The notes below the pieces were generated by a model. The model did not search any database. It was given only the letters and a program-made list of their open reading frames with translations, and was not told where the DNA came from. A stretch of 64,000 bases of DNA from Pelagilacustribacter sp045567335 (GTDB lineage Bacteria > Pseudomonadota > Alphaproteobacteria > Pelagibacterales > Pelagibacteraceae), in contig JBJLCZ010000003.1 in NCBI GenBank assembly GCA_045567335.1, forward strand, positions 1 to 64,000. Reading direction: 5' to 3'. Made by a program: the position numbers and the translations under genes. Of this stretch, positions 43,880-52,697 are shown in pieces. Positions within the stretch are counted from its first letter, which is position 1, and every line of letters begins with the position of its first letter.

Positions 43880-44155
43880 TTATTTATTAAACATTTCTTT
43901 TAAGCTTTTAGCTGGTAAAAACTTAACTTTTTGAGAAGCTGCTATTTGGATTGACTCTCCAGTTCTAGGATTTCTTCCAACTCTAGCTTTTCTTTTTGCT
44001 ACCTTATAAGTACCAAAACCAGCTATTTTTACTGTCTCATCATTCTTTAATTCGTTTAGAATGATTGTAGTTATTGAGTCAAAAGTTCTTTCTGCATCTG
44101 CTTTGCTTTGGCCCAATGTGGACGATATTTTTGCTACTAATTGTTTTTTATTCAT
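43880..44155 (-). CDS. hupB: HU-type DNA-binding protein
   Basis: Histone-like protein of 91 residues: MNKKQLVAKISSTLGQSKADAERTF at the N-terminus and the DNA-arm signature GFGTYKVAKRKARVGRNPRTGE followed by KVKFLPAKSLKEMFN. It compacts and bends DNA as a dimer. IHF differs in the arms and is less likely. An imperfect hairpin at 43845-43868 follows the stop. Confidence 0.92.
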   Translation of the reverse strand: MNKKQLVAKISSTLGQSKADAERTFDSITTIILNELKNDETVKIAGFGTYKVAKRKARVGRNPRTGESIQIAASQKVKFLPAKSLKEMFNK

Positions 44156-44306
44156 ATTATATGCCCCTTATAGTTATATTTTTTAATTTCCATTATTAAT
44201 AAGGAAAATCAACACTTTTATTAGTGTATTTAATAAATATTAACACTACATATTGTATAGTAAATAAACGTTGATTTTATTGGTTATTTTGATGATTAAA
44301 AGTGGC

Positions 44307-45422
44307 TTAAAACAAGCCTAAACCCTTTATATCATTTATTGTTGTAAAAAACATAAGAGAAAAAAGTAAAATAAGACCGATTCGAAAAAAACTTTCTTGA
44401 GTTTTTTGCTTTAACGGCCTACCTAAAATTTTTTCAAAGGCATAAAACATTAAGTGACCTCCATCTAACATTGGTATTGGAAAAAGATTGATGAACCCTA
44501 AGCTTATAGATATATAGGCCATAATACTTAGGAAAGCTACTAGTCCATGTTGTGCTACTTGACCTGTAATTTTAGCTATTTTAATAGGGCCACCTAATTG
44601 GGTGGAGTCACCTTTGCCCCTGAACATAGATATTACAAAATCTAGTGAAGCATTTATTACAAACCAAGTTTCTTTAACAGCATAAATTAAAGCGGTTGCA
44701 GGGCCTAATCTTTTTTTATTAAATTCATTGTTAGGGGGTGCTATTTTAATACCTATAATTTTTTTATTAACTTTATTACCAAGAGAGTCGTTGTCTTTGA
44801 TAACTTTTGGTTTTATTTTTAAAAAAATTTTATCACTATTTCTTAAAAGTTTGATATCAATAATTTCTTTAGTCGAAGTATTAATAAAAGCTGAAACTTC
44901 CAATATACTATTTATTTTTTTGTTATTTATCGATAAAATTATATCTCCACTTTTTATTCCCGATACATAAGCTGGACTATCTTTTTGCACCTCAAGTATT
45001 TTAGCTGGTGTAAAGTCTTTTCCCGCAAACATGTAAATGAATGCAAAAATAAAAATAGCTAAGACAAAATTTGCAAACGGACCTGCTGCGACTATTAAGG
45101 ATCGTTGATATAAAGGTTTGGTGACAAAAAGTTTTTTTTGATCATCTTTATTATATCTTTTTAATAATGCTTCTTGTTCAGTTTGACTAAAAACATTTCT
45201 ATCACCAAAAAATTTAACATAGCCTCCTAAAGGAATAGCACAAAATTTCCACCTAGTTCCAGATTTATCGTTAAAACCAAATATTTCTTTTCCAAAACCG
45301 ATTGAAAAATCTGTAACGCCAACTCCATAAAGCTTGGCAAAATAAAAATGTCCGTATTCATGAATAAAAACTACGACAGTTAATAAAATTATAAATGGGA
45401 TTATAAAACTTAAAATTTCCAT
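44307..45422 (-). CDS. rseP: Site-2 intramembrane metalloprotease RseP
   Basis: Integral membrane zinc protease of 371 residues. The active site HEYGH is at residues 21-25 and the third ligand region is PIPMLDGGHLMFY near the C-terminus. The PDZ domain in the middle carries VQKDSPAYVSGIKSGDIILSIN. It cleaves anti-sigma factors or signal-peptide remnants in the envelope response. It overlaps the LysR-family gene's end by 13 bases, so the two are cotranscribed. Confidence 0.92.
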   Translation of the reverse strand: MEILSFIIPFIILLTVVVFIHEYGHFYFAKLYGVGVTDFSIGFGKEIFGFNDKSGTRWKFCAIPLGGYVKFFGDRNVFSQTEQEALLKRYNKDDQKKLFVTKPLYQRSLIVAAGPFANFVLAIFIFAFIYMFAGKDFTPAKILEVQKDSPAYVSGIKSGDIILSINNKKINSILEVSAFINTSTKEIIDIKLLRNSDKIFLKIKPKVIKDNDSLGNKVNKKIIGIKIAPPNNEFNKKRLGPATALIYAVKETWFVINASLDFVISMFRGKGDSTQLGGPIKIAKITGQVAQHGLVAFLSIMAYISISLGFINLFPIPMLDGGHLMFYAFEKILGRPLKQKTQESFFRIGLILLFSLMFFTTINDIKGLGLF

Positions 45423-46300
45423 TCATTCACTTTACTAAAAATAAAGTTTCTAAAAGCTATCAATCTAGCATTATTTTTTAAAGAAGCTGGATAAACAAAA
45501 TGAGTTTCGGTTGGTTTTCCAGGTTCATTTGGCAAAACTTTAGTTATATTATTTACATTGTGGGCAATATAGTCGGGTATCGCGGCAAGTCCGACACCGC
45601 TTTGCACAGCTAAAAGTAAACCGTATACACTATTAACTTTCATTATAGACTTTCTTTTTTTTCCTTCTTTAGCGCCTAGTTTTAATACCCAGTCAGGGTT
45701 ATAAACTGGCGATGGAGCTCCTTTGCCATAAGTAATAAACTTATGTTTATCTAGATCTTTTAAAGTTTTTGGATAACCATTTTTTTCTAAATATAAGTTT
45801 GAACCATAAATATGATAATTAAAATTAACAAATTTTTTTTGAATTAAATTTAACTGTGTAGGTCTTCTCATTCTTATGGCTACATCAGCTTGACGTGTAC
45901 TTAGATCAAGTTCTTTATCATCAAATATTAATTCCACCTCTATTTCTGGATTTAAGTCCATAAATTCTTTAATTCTAGGAGTTAGCCAGGTAGTCCCAAA
46001 GCTTACGACAGTAGTTACTGTAAGCTTACCATTTAATTTATCTTTGTGCCCACTTAAATTATATTCAACATCTTTTAATTTTGTAATTACTTCATGAGCT
46101 GACTTGAAAAGATATTCACCATTTTCAGTGAGAACTAATCCTCTAGCATGTCTTTCAAATAATTGAACTTTTAAATCTGCTTCTAAAGCTTGAATTTGCC
46201 TACTAATCGCAGATTGACTTAAATTTAAGATTGTCGATGCTTTTGTAAAACTAGAAGCTTCAGCCACAGTGTGAAAGATTTTTAGTTTGTCCCAGTCCAT
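45410..46300 (-). CDS. LysR-family transcriptional regulator
   Basis: The 296-residue regulator has the LysR N-terminal HTH: FHTVAEASSFTKASTILNLSQSAISRQIQALE, then LFERHARGLVLTENGEYLF. The C-terminal periplasmic-binding-protein-like effector domain has STRQADVAIRMRRP and GLLLAVQSGVGLAAIP. The likely targets are local (acuI or others), but nothing visible names them. It lies 17 bases downstream of acuI's stop. Confidence 0.9.
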   Translation of the reverse strand: MDWDKLKIFHTVAEASSFTKASTILNLSQSAISRQIQALEADLKVQLFERHARGLVLTENGEYLFKSAHEVITKLKDVEYNLSGHKDKLNGKLTVTTVVSFGTTWLTPRIKEFMDLNPEIEVELIFDDKELDLSTRQADVAIRMRRPTQLNLIQKKFVNFNYHIYGSNLYLEKNGYPKTLKDLDKHKFITYGKGAPSPVYNPDWVLKLGAKEGKKRKSIMKVNSVYGLLLAVQSGVGLAAIPDYIAHNVNNITKVLPNEPGKPTETHFVYPASLKNNARLIAFRNFIFSKVNEWKF

Positions 46301-46316
46301 TAAAATTAATTATATT

Positions 46317-47318
46317 TTATTTGTTTGGATTCACTATAGCTCTACCAAAAAACTCACCTTTTAATAATTTAGGATAAGTCTCTAAAAGTTCAGTAAATGA
46401 AAGTTCTTTTGTAAGTGACTCTAGTTTAGAAAAATCTATTAATTTAGATGCTTCATTCCAAATAAATTCTCTTCTTTTTATAGATGAGCCAGAAGAATCA
46501 ATTCCCCAAAGTTTTACACCTCTAATTATAAATGGCATTACAGTAGTATTAATTTTTATTCCTCCTGCATTTCCACATGCTGCAACAATTCCTCCAGGCT
46601 TTGTTTGTGCAAAAATTTTAGTCAAAGCATTTCCACCAACTGTATCTACTACGCCGTCCCATATCCCCTTTTCTAATAATTTACTTTCGCCTTCAAATTC
46701 TTTTCTATCAATTATATTTTTTGCTCCCAAACCTTTTAAATAATCTTCTTTATCTTTTTTTCCGGTTACAGCATGAACATCGTAACCCATTTTAGATAAT
46801 ATCATAACCGCTATACTTCCTACGCCTCCAGTAGCTCCTGTAACAAGCACGTCTTTGACTTTCTCACCTAGTAATAATTCTTCTTTTGCTTTAACTGCGA
46901 AAGAACAAAGCATGGCGGTAAAACCAGCTGTTCCTAACATCATAGCTTTTTTACTATTTAATTCTTTTGGCGTTTTAATTAAAAAATTTGAATCCACTTT
47001 TGCATATTGTGCGAAGCCTCCAAAGTAAGCTTCACCTACTCTAAAACCTGTTAATATAACATGATCATCTTTTTTAAATTTTTCGTCTTCGCTTGTAACA
47101 ACTGTACCAGAAAAATCTATACCAGGCACAAACGGAAATTTTCTCACAATTCTACCTCCGTCTTTTAAAATCATTGCATCTTTGTAGTTCAAACTTGAAT
47201 AATCCACTTTAACTAAAACATTTCCATTTTTTAAATCATTAGAATCAATTTCACTTACGTTATGAGAAAATTTTTCATTCTGATTGTCTATTACTATTGC
47301 TTTAAATTTTTTTGACAT
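46317..47318 (-). CDS. acuI: Acryloyl-CoA reductase / YhdH-type quinone oxidoreductase
   Basis: MDR-family NADPH oxidoreductase without zinc ligands, 333 residues. SSLNYKDAMILKDGG, FPFVPGIDFSGTVV, DDHVILTGFRVGEAYFGGFAQYA, DVLVTGATGGVGSIAV and WDGVVDTVGGN match YhdH/AcuI. AcuI reduces toxic acryloyl-CoA made from DMSP, a role that fits an organism using marine organosulfur. Starts directly after folE's stop. Confidence 0.87.
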   Translation of the reverse strand: MSKKFKAIVIDNQNEKFSHNVSEIDSNDLKNGNVLVKVDYSSLNYKDAMILKDGGRIVRKFPFVPGIDFSGTVVTSEDEKFKKDDHVILTGFRVGEAYFGGFAQYAKVDSNFLIKTPKELNSKKAMMLGTAGFTAMLCSFAVKAKEELLLGEKVKDVLVTGATGGVGSIAVMILSKMGYDVHAVTGKKDKEDYLKGLGAKNIIDRKEFEGESKLLEKGIWDGVVDTVGGNALTKIFAQTKPGGIVAACGNAGGIKINTTVMPFIIRGVKLWGIDSSGSSIKRREFIWNEASKLIDFSKLESLTKELSFTELLETYPKLLKGEFFGRAIVNPNK

Positions 47319-47927
47319 TTATTTAGCTATATATCTTAGATATCTATTTTGAAAACTTAGATCTTCTTTAAAAGATCCTAAAAAATAATTTGTTACAGTT
47401 GTTGCTTTTTCTTTTTTAATTCCCCTCATCGTCATGCATTGATGAGCGGCATCAATTGTGACAGCTACACCTTTTGCATCAAGAGCACTCATTAAAGTAT
47501 TGGCTATCTGCATTGTAAGTCTTTCTTGTGTCTGTAATCTTTTTGAAAATATATCAACTGTTCTTGCAAGTTTACTTAAACCTACTACTTTTTTATTTGG
47601 GATATACGCAACATGAGCAACGCCTATGATCGGAGCCATATGATGTTCACAATGACTTTCAAGTGTAATATTTTTTTCTATTACCATATCGTCATATCCT
47701 TCTACATCTCCAAAAGTCTTTGTTAGGTCTGCTTTAGCATCTTGGTTATACCCTTTGAAATACTCTTTAAAAGCCTTAACAACTCTTTTAGGTGTTTCCT
47801 GGAGGCCTTCTCTACCTGGATCTTCTCCTATCCAAGTTAATATCATTTTAAAAGCCTCTTCTGCCTGTTTGTCAGTCACTTTAGGTTTATTTGAGCTTAA
47901 TTTATCTATGTCTTTAACTAATTTCAT
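47319..47927 (-). CDS. folE: GTP cyclohydrolase I
   Basis: Makes 7,8-dihydroneopterin triphosphate for folate. The 202-residue protein has the zinc cysteine/histidine motif SHCEHHMAPIIGV, VVGLSKLARTVDIFSKRLQTQERLT, and AHQCMTMRGI. Its ORF abuts acuI. Folate formation also needs pABA; the CADD-type enzyme in the same window is notable. Confidence 0.94.
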   Translation of the reverse strand: MKLVKDIDKLSSNKPKVTDKQAEEAFKMILTWIGEDPGREGLQETPKRVVKAFKEYFKGYNQDAKADLTKTFGDVEGYDDMVIEKNITLESHCEHHMAPIIGVAHVAYIPNKKVVGLSKLARTVDIFSKRLQTQERLTMQIANTLMSALDAKGVAVTIDAAHQCMTMRGIKKEKATTVTNYFLGSFKEDLSFQNRYLRYIAK

Positions 47928-48002
47928 TTATCGCATATTTTTATAGGACATATTTCATTAATGCAAATTGCTATTTTGTCTTTTTTTCACTATTTTACGC
48001 CC

Positions 48003-48470
48003 ATGTTTAAAAATAGAGAAAGTATTTTTGAGGTAGAAGAAGGTAAATTTTTAGCTCCTAAATTTGATAAAGATGGACTTATACCTGTAACAACAACAGA
48101 TAATAATTCTGGTGATGTTCTAATGCAAGGCTATATGAACGAAGAAGCTTTAAAAAAAACAATAGAAACTAAACAAGCACACTATTGGAGTAGGTCGAGA
48201 AATATATTATGGCAAAAAGGTAAAACAAGTGGATTTACACAAAAAGTTATAGACTTGAGAATTGATGATGATCAAGACTCTTTATGGATGTCAGTAGATA
48301 TAGGAGATGGTGCAAGTTGCCACGTTGGATACAAATCATGTTTTTATAGATCAATTTCACTAGGGCCAATTAAAAATACCAATGAAGTACAATTAGAATT
48401 TAAAGAAAAGAAAAAAAAATTTGATCCTGAGAAAGTTTACAAAGGACAGCCTAATCCAACTAAATTATAG
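48003..48470 (+). CDS. hisI: Phosphoribosyl-AMP cyclohydrolase
   Basis: Histidine biosynthesis step 3. The 155-residue protein has LMQGYMNEEALKKTIETKQAHYWSRSRN and the zinc-cysteine motif DGASCHVGYKSCFYRS. The ATG at 48003 is chosen over 47961 because the upstream 14 residues are hydrophobic and lack conservation. It diverges from folE. Confidence 0.93.
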   Translation: MFKNRESIFEVEEGKFLAPKFDKDGLIPVTTTDNNSGDVLMQGYMNEEALKKTIETKQAHYWSRSRNILWQKGKTSGFTQKVIDLRIDDDQDSLWMSVDIGDGASCHVGYKSCFYRSISLGPIKNTNEVQLEFKEKKKKFDPEKVYKGQPNPTKL

Positions 48471-48472
48471 CA

Positions 48473-49084
48473 ATGAAAGTTCTAAGCCCGTTCGGTCCAA
48501 AAATTGCAAAACTAAAATTTTCAAAAAAATTAATAGATAAAATTAATAAAGAAGTTGATAGGATTAATTCAAGTCAATCGTTGATTAAAAAATTAGATTA
48601 TTCAAAAAAATTAGTTGGTCAAGTTAAACAAGAAATTTCTTTACCTAAATTATTTATAAAGAAAAATTTAGAAAAAGTTGTTTCAAAAAATATTAAAGAA
48701 TTTATTAACAAAAGTTTAGGTAAAAAACCTACAAAAATAAAAATAAAAAATTTTTGGGTAGTTCGTCAATTCACAAATGAATATAACCCAATACATTTTC
48801 ACGACGGTCATATTTCTGGTGTTGGATATTTAAAAGTGCCTAAATTTTCATCATCAAAAAAAAAATACCTTAAAACTAATGGAACTATTGATTTTATAAA
48901 TGGTAGCAAAATTTTTTTAAGTGAAAGTATTTACAATCATTATCCGAAAGTTGGAGATGTAATATTATTTCCTAATTATTTAATGCATACTGCATATCCA
49001 TTTTCTTCTACTGGTGAAAGACGGTCTTTTTCATTTAATGTAGAGATAGATAAAAAAATTGCAAACATTTTTTCTAATGAATAA
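48473..49084 (+). CDS. Putative 2OG-Fe(II) oxygenase
   Basis: The 203-residue protein has a jelly-roll oxygenase pattern: NPIHFHDGHISGVGYLKVP (HxD), HTAYPFSSTGERRSFSFN with distal His and Arg. It resembles the TIGR02466/PF13759 family; substrate unknown. It overlaps the DUF2237 gene by 8 bases. Confidence 0.75.
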   Translation: MKVLSPFGPKIAKLKFSKKLIDKINKEVDRINSSQSLIKKLDYSKKLVGQVKQEISLPKLFIKKNLEKVVSKNIKEFINKSLGKKPTKIKIKNFWVVRQFTNEYNPIHFHDGHISGVGYLKVPKFSSSKKKYLKTNGTIDFINGSKIFLSESIYNHYPKVGDVILFPNYLMHTAYPFSSTGERRSFSFNVEIDKKIANIFSNE

Positions 49085-49454
49085 ACAAGTACAAAAAAAT
49101 ATATTTGGAGATCCTTTAGAGTCTTGTTCTAATGAACCTTTAACTGGATGGATGAGAGACGGTTGTTGTAATACGGATAAAAATGATAAAGGTGTTCATA
49201 CTGTTTGTGCAAAAGTTACTGATAAATTTTTAGAATGGTCAAAAAAAGTAGGAAATGATTTAATAACCCCACATCCAGAATTTGGTTTTCCAGGCTTAAA
49301 AGATGGAGACTCCTGGTGTGTTTGTGCAAGATGGTACGCAAGAGCTTTGGAAGAAGGTGTTGCTTGTTCAATTTATTTAAAAAAAACAAACATCAAAACT
49401 TTGGAATTAATATCTATTGATAAGCTTAAAAAACATGCTCTTGATATATCTTAG
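49077..49454 (+). CDS. DUF2237 family protein
   Basis: The 125-residue protein (ATG 49077, overlapping the preceding gene) has the DUF2237 pattern NIFGDPLESCSNEPLTGWMRDGCCNTDKNDKGVHTVCAKVT and DSWCVCARWYARALEEGVA. Unknown function. Cysteine-rich character suggests redox or metal use. It converges with the TPR gene. Confidence 0.88.
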   Translation: MNKQVQKNIFGDPLESCSNEPLTGWMRDGCCNTDKNDKGVHTVCAKVTDKFLEWSKKVGNDLITPHPEFGFPGLKDGDSWCVCARWYARALEEGVACSIYLKKTNIKTLELISIDKLKKHALDIS

Positions 49455-49936
49455 TAAATCTTTGTTCCTTTAGTTTTTATAATTAATTCAAGATCTTGGT
49501 ATTCATCACAATTACAATTTTTCAAAACTGCTAATCTTTCATTTGCTTTATCTATTCTATTAGTTTGCACATAAAGTTCACCAAGATATTCATTGATACC
49601 ATTATGTTTTGGACTGAGGCTTAAGCCCTTTAGATAATAATCTTCTGCTTCTTCAAATTTTCCAATTTTTCTAGAAGTAAAACCCATATAATTAAGTATG
49701 TCAGGGTTTTTTTTGTCAGATTTATAAGATTTATTTAATTTTTTAAAAGCTTCCGAGTAAAGTTTTTTTGCTTTTTCAGGTTTGTTTTTTTTCTCAAGTT
49801 TGCCTGCTCTTTTAACTAATTTTACTGCGTCATCATAATAAGAATTTTCAGACGCACTTCCATTTCCGTCGCCAGCTGAATAGGCTAACTGTGTAATTAA
49901 ACTAAAAGAAATTATATAAATAATATTTTTAATCAT
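49451..49936 (-). CDS. Secreted TPR-repeat protein
   Basis: The ATG at 49936 gives a signal peptide (cleavage near LAYSAGDG) and a 161-residue protein with TPR helices: AEDYYLKGLSLSPKHNGINEYLGELYVQTN and AKKLYSEAFKKLNKSYKSDKKNPDILNYMG. A longer frame from 49990 would add non-conserved residues, and this start overlaps the upstream SDR stop by one base. Role in protein-protein interaction only. Confidence 0.78.
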   Translation of the reverse strand: MIKNIIYIISFSLITQLAYSAGDGNGSASENSYYDDAVKLVKRAGKLEKKNKPEKAKKLYSEAFKKLNKSYKSDKKNPDILNYMGFTSRKIGKFEEAEDYYLKGLSLSPKHNGINEYLGELYVQTNRIDKANERLAVLKNCNCDEYQDLELIIKTKGTKIY

Positions 49937-50646
49937 TAAGTTAATGAAGATCTTCCTCCGTCTACTCCAAATATTTGTCCTGTAATCCATGAACTATTAT
50001 CACTTAGTAAAAAATTAGCAACTGCAGAAGAGTCGCTACCTTCGCCTAGTCTTTTTAATGGGTGCATTTTAGCAATTCCTTCAGCAATCTTTTCATTTTT
50101 TAATAAAAAATTTGAAATTTTTGATTTAGTTAAACTGGGGGCTATACAATTGACTCTAATATTTGGCGCAAATTCTGCAGCTAGCGAGACTGTTAATCCC
50201 TCTATTGCACCTTTTGCAGATGCAACAATAGCATGATTAGTAAATCCTCTTTTTACAGCAACAGTAGAAAATAATACTATTGATCCTTTATTTTGCTTTA
50301 AATTGTCAGAGGTGTTTTTAATTATTTCAGTTGCTGAAATTAAATTCAGATTAAAAGATTGCATGAAATCACTTTTTTTTGTTAATTTAAGTGGTTTTAT
50401 ATCTATAGAGCCTACACAGTAGGCTAACCCGTTAATCGGTGTTTCACCTAAATCCTTCACAATTTTTTCAGCAAAATTTTCTTCCAAAACATCGCAAGTT
50501 GTAAAAGAGGCATTAAGTTCCGACGCTAGTGCTGATAAGGTGTCCGCATCTCTTCCAACTAAATGCACTTCACCGCCATCGCTAACTATTTTTTTTGCCA
50601 GAGACGTTCCAATTGATCCAGTTGCTCCTAAAATAAGCTTTTTCAT
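49936..50646 (-). CDS. Short-chain dehydrogenase/reductase
   Basis: Classical SDR, 236 residues from ATG 50646: LILGATGSIGTSLAKK, LAYCVGSIDIKPL, LFSTVAVKRGF, catalytic-type segment with a VASAKGAIEGL where the usual YxxxK tyrosine is replaced by a residue before SAK, IAPSLTKSKI, and GQIFGVDGGRSSL. The tyrosine of the catalytic triad is not evident (HAIVASAKG), which suggests a non-classical SDR activity. The upstream 39 residues of the longer frame are not conserved in type. Confidence 0.82.
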   Translation of the reverse strand: MKKLILGATGSIGTSLAKKIVSDGGEVHLVGRDADTLSALASELNASFTTCDVLEENFAEKIVKDLGETPINGLAYCVGSIDIKPLKLTKKSDFMQSFNLNLISATEIIKNTSDNLKQNKGSIVLFSTVAVKRGFTNHAIVASAKGAIEGLTVSLAAEFAPNIRVNCIAPSLTKSKISNFLLKNEKIAEGIAKMHPLKRLGEGSDSSAVANFLLSDNSSWITGQIFGVDGGRSSLT

Positions 50647-50733
50647 ATAGTAATTGTTATCATTATTGATAAAAATATACAGACAAATAATGACGCGTGT
50701 ATTTTTCCTTAAAATTATATACTTTATACAATA

Positions 50734-52212
50734 ATGAAGCTTTTTATAATTCTTGGAAATCAACTATTCAATCCTAAGTATATAAGTAAATACAAAAATT
50801 ATACCTTTTTTATGGCTGAAGACTATGGTTTATGTACCTACGAAAAGCACCATAAACTAAAAATACTTCTTTTTTTATCTTCGATGAGATCGTTTCGAGA
50901 TGAATTAAAATCAAAAAAATTTAATATTATTTATCAAGATCTAGACAAAAATTTTAAACTTTCTTATGAAAAAAAGTTGGAAAGAATTATAAAAGAAAAA
51001 AAAATTAAAGAAGTTAGTTTTTTTGAAATTGAAGATAAATTTTTTGAAAAAAAAGTAATAAGTATCTTAAAAAAAAATTCTTGTAAAATTAATCAAATTA
51101 TATCTCCAATGTTTATAATAGATAGAAAAGAATTCAAAAATTACTTATCAAAAAACAAAAGACCATTTATGGCCAATTTTTATAAAGTTGTAAGAAATAA
51201 AACAAATCTATTGATGAATAAAAATGGGAAACCAAAAGGAAATAAATGGAGTTTTGATGAAGATAATAGAAAGAAACTACCTAAAGAAATAAAGATACCC
51301 AAAATATCAGAAATTAAAGAAACTAAAAATACACTTGAGCTTAAAAAATTTATTAATTCTAACTTTGAGGATCATCCAGGTGATACTAAAAATTTTTGGT
51401 TTCCCACTTCCAGAAAAGATGCAAATAAATGGTTGGATGAATTTTTAAAAGAAAGAATAAAATTATTTGGTGATTATGAAGATGCAGTAACTGATAAATC
51501 TAATACTGTATTTCATAGTGCATTAAGTCCTTTAATTAACTTAGGACTTCTTACACCAGAAGAAATAATCGAAAAACTAAAAAAAATTGAAAACAAAATT
51601 CCTATTAATTCTCTGGAAGGATACATAAGGCAAATTATTGGTTGGAGAGAATTCATGAGAGGAATTTATCAAAATTTCGATGATCGTTTAGAAAAAACTA
51701 ATTTTTTTAATCATAAAAGAAAGATGAAAAATAATTGGTATAAAGGTAACACAGGACTACCTCCACTCGATCACGCAATATCTAATGCTGTTGATTATGG
51801 TTGGTCTCATCATATTGAGCGTCTTATGATTTTAGCTAATATTATGAACTTATGCGAAATTAATCCTAAACAAGTTTATAAATGGTTTATGGAAATGTTT
51901 GTAGATTCTTCTGACTGGGTCATGGCTCCAAATGTTTACGGTATGGGCTTGTTTAGCGACGGAGGAATATTTGCCACAAAGCCATACATATGTGGATCAA
52001 GTTATTTTTTAAAAATGATGCATTTTAAAAAAGGACCTTGGTGCGATGTGATGGATGGACTTTACTGGAGATTTATCGATAAAAATAAAAAATTTTTCAC
52101 AAAAAATCCAAGGCTTGCAATGATGGTTAGAATCTCTGAAAAGATGAATCAAGAAAGAAAGGCTAGAATATTAAAAGCTGCTGATAAATTTATTAAGGAG
52201 AATACACACTAA
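50734..52212 (+). CDS. Cryptochrome/photolyase-family protein (FeS-BCP/PhrB branch)
   Basis: The 492-residue protein starts LFIILGNQLFNP and has the branch pattern of PhrB-like 6-4 photolyases: the antenna-type N-terminal domain, EGYIRQIIGWREFMRGIYQ, HHIERLMILANI, DWVMAPNVYGMGLFSDGG and the C-terminal GLYWRFIDKNKKFF. Odd: three of the four iron-sulfur cysteines known in PhrB appear replaced (TGLPPLD and FKKGPWC regions). An FAD-based photoreceptor or repair enzyme is likely. It begins a light/redox block with DCC, DUF2256 and a second photolyase. Confidence 0.88.
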   Translation: MKLFIILGNQLFNPKYISKYKNYTFFMAEDYGLCTYEKHHKLKILLFLSSMRSFRDELKSKKFNIIYQDLDKNFKLSYEKKLERIIKEKKIKEVSFFEIEDKFFEKKVISILKKNSCKINQIISPMFIIDRKEFKNYLSKNKRPFMANFYKVVRNKTNLLMNKNGKPKGNKWSFDEDNRKKLPKEIKIPKISEIKETKNTLELKKFINSNFEDHPGDTKNFWFPTSRKDANKWLDEFLKERIKLFGDYEDAVTDKSNTVFHSALSPLINLGLLTPEEIIEKLKKIENKIPINSLEGYIRQIIGWREFMRGIYQNFDDRLEKTNFFNHKRKMKNNWYKGNTGLPPLDHAISNAVDYGWSHHIERLMILANIMNLCEINPKQVYKWFMEMFVDSSDWVMAPNVYGMGLFSDGGIFATKPYICGSSYFLKMMHFKKGPWCDVMDGLYWRFIDKNKKFFTKNPRLAMMVRISEKMNQERKARILKAADKFIKENTH

Positions 52213-52566
52213 ATGAAAAATAAAGTTTTTTTTAATAATTCATGTAATATTTGTAGAGCTGAGATTAATCATTATAAAAAACATTCTAATGAAAATATTG
52301 AATGGGTTGACGTTACAAATAATAAAGAAGCTCAACAAATAACCTCAAAATCATATAAACAACTTCTAAGAAGAATGCATATTATTCAAGATGGTAAATT
52401 AATCGAAGGAGCGGAGGTATTTCTTATTATTTGGAAAAATATTCCTAAATACAATTTTTTATATAAACTGTTTAAAAATAAACTCATGTTTTTGTTGTTA
52501 AAAATTTTTTATGAAATAGCAGCGTATTTTTTATTCTTAAAAAATAAACATCTTCTAAAAAAATGA
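52213..52566 (+). CDS. DCC-family thiol-disulfide oxidoreductase-like protein (DUF393)
   Basis: The 117-residue protein has the N-terminal thioredoxin-like Cys pair NNSCNICRAEIN, WVDVTNN, and RRMHIIQDGKLIEGAEVF, matching the DCC family. It is adjacent to photolyase on both sides and overlaps the DUF2256 start by 4 bases. Redox partner role is inferred. Confidence 0.83.
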   Translation: MKNKVFFNNSCNICRAEINHYKKHSNENIEWVDVTNNKEAQQITSKSYKQLLRRMHIIQDGKLIEGAEVFLIIWKNIPKYNFLYKLFKNKLMFLLLKIFYEIAAYFLFLKNKHLLKK

Positions 52567-52697
52567 AGAAAAAATATTTACCAACTAAAATTTGCTCATC
52601 TTGCAAACTACCTTTTGCGTGGAGAAAAAAATGGAAACTAAACTGGAAAAATGTTAAGTATTGCTCTAGAAAATGTTCTAGTAATAAAATTAATTAA
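52563..52697 (+). CDS. DUF2256 zinc-ribbon protein
   Basis: The 44-residue protein begins MKKKYLPTKICSSCKLPF, then WRKKWKLNWKNVKYCSRKCSSN, the DUF2256 pattern with two CxxC pairs. Such proteins are often encoded beside photolyase/cryptochrome genes. Too short for default gene finders. It converges with the second photolyase by 8 bases. Confidence 0.85.
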   Translation: MKKKYLPTKICSSCKLPFAWRKKWKLNWKNVKYCSRKCSSNKIN

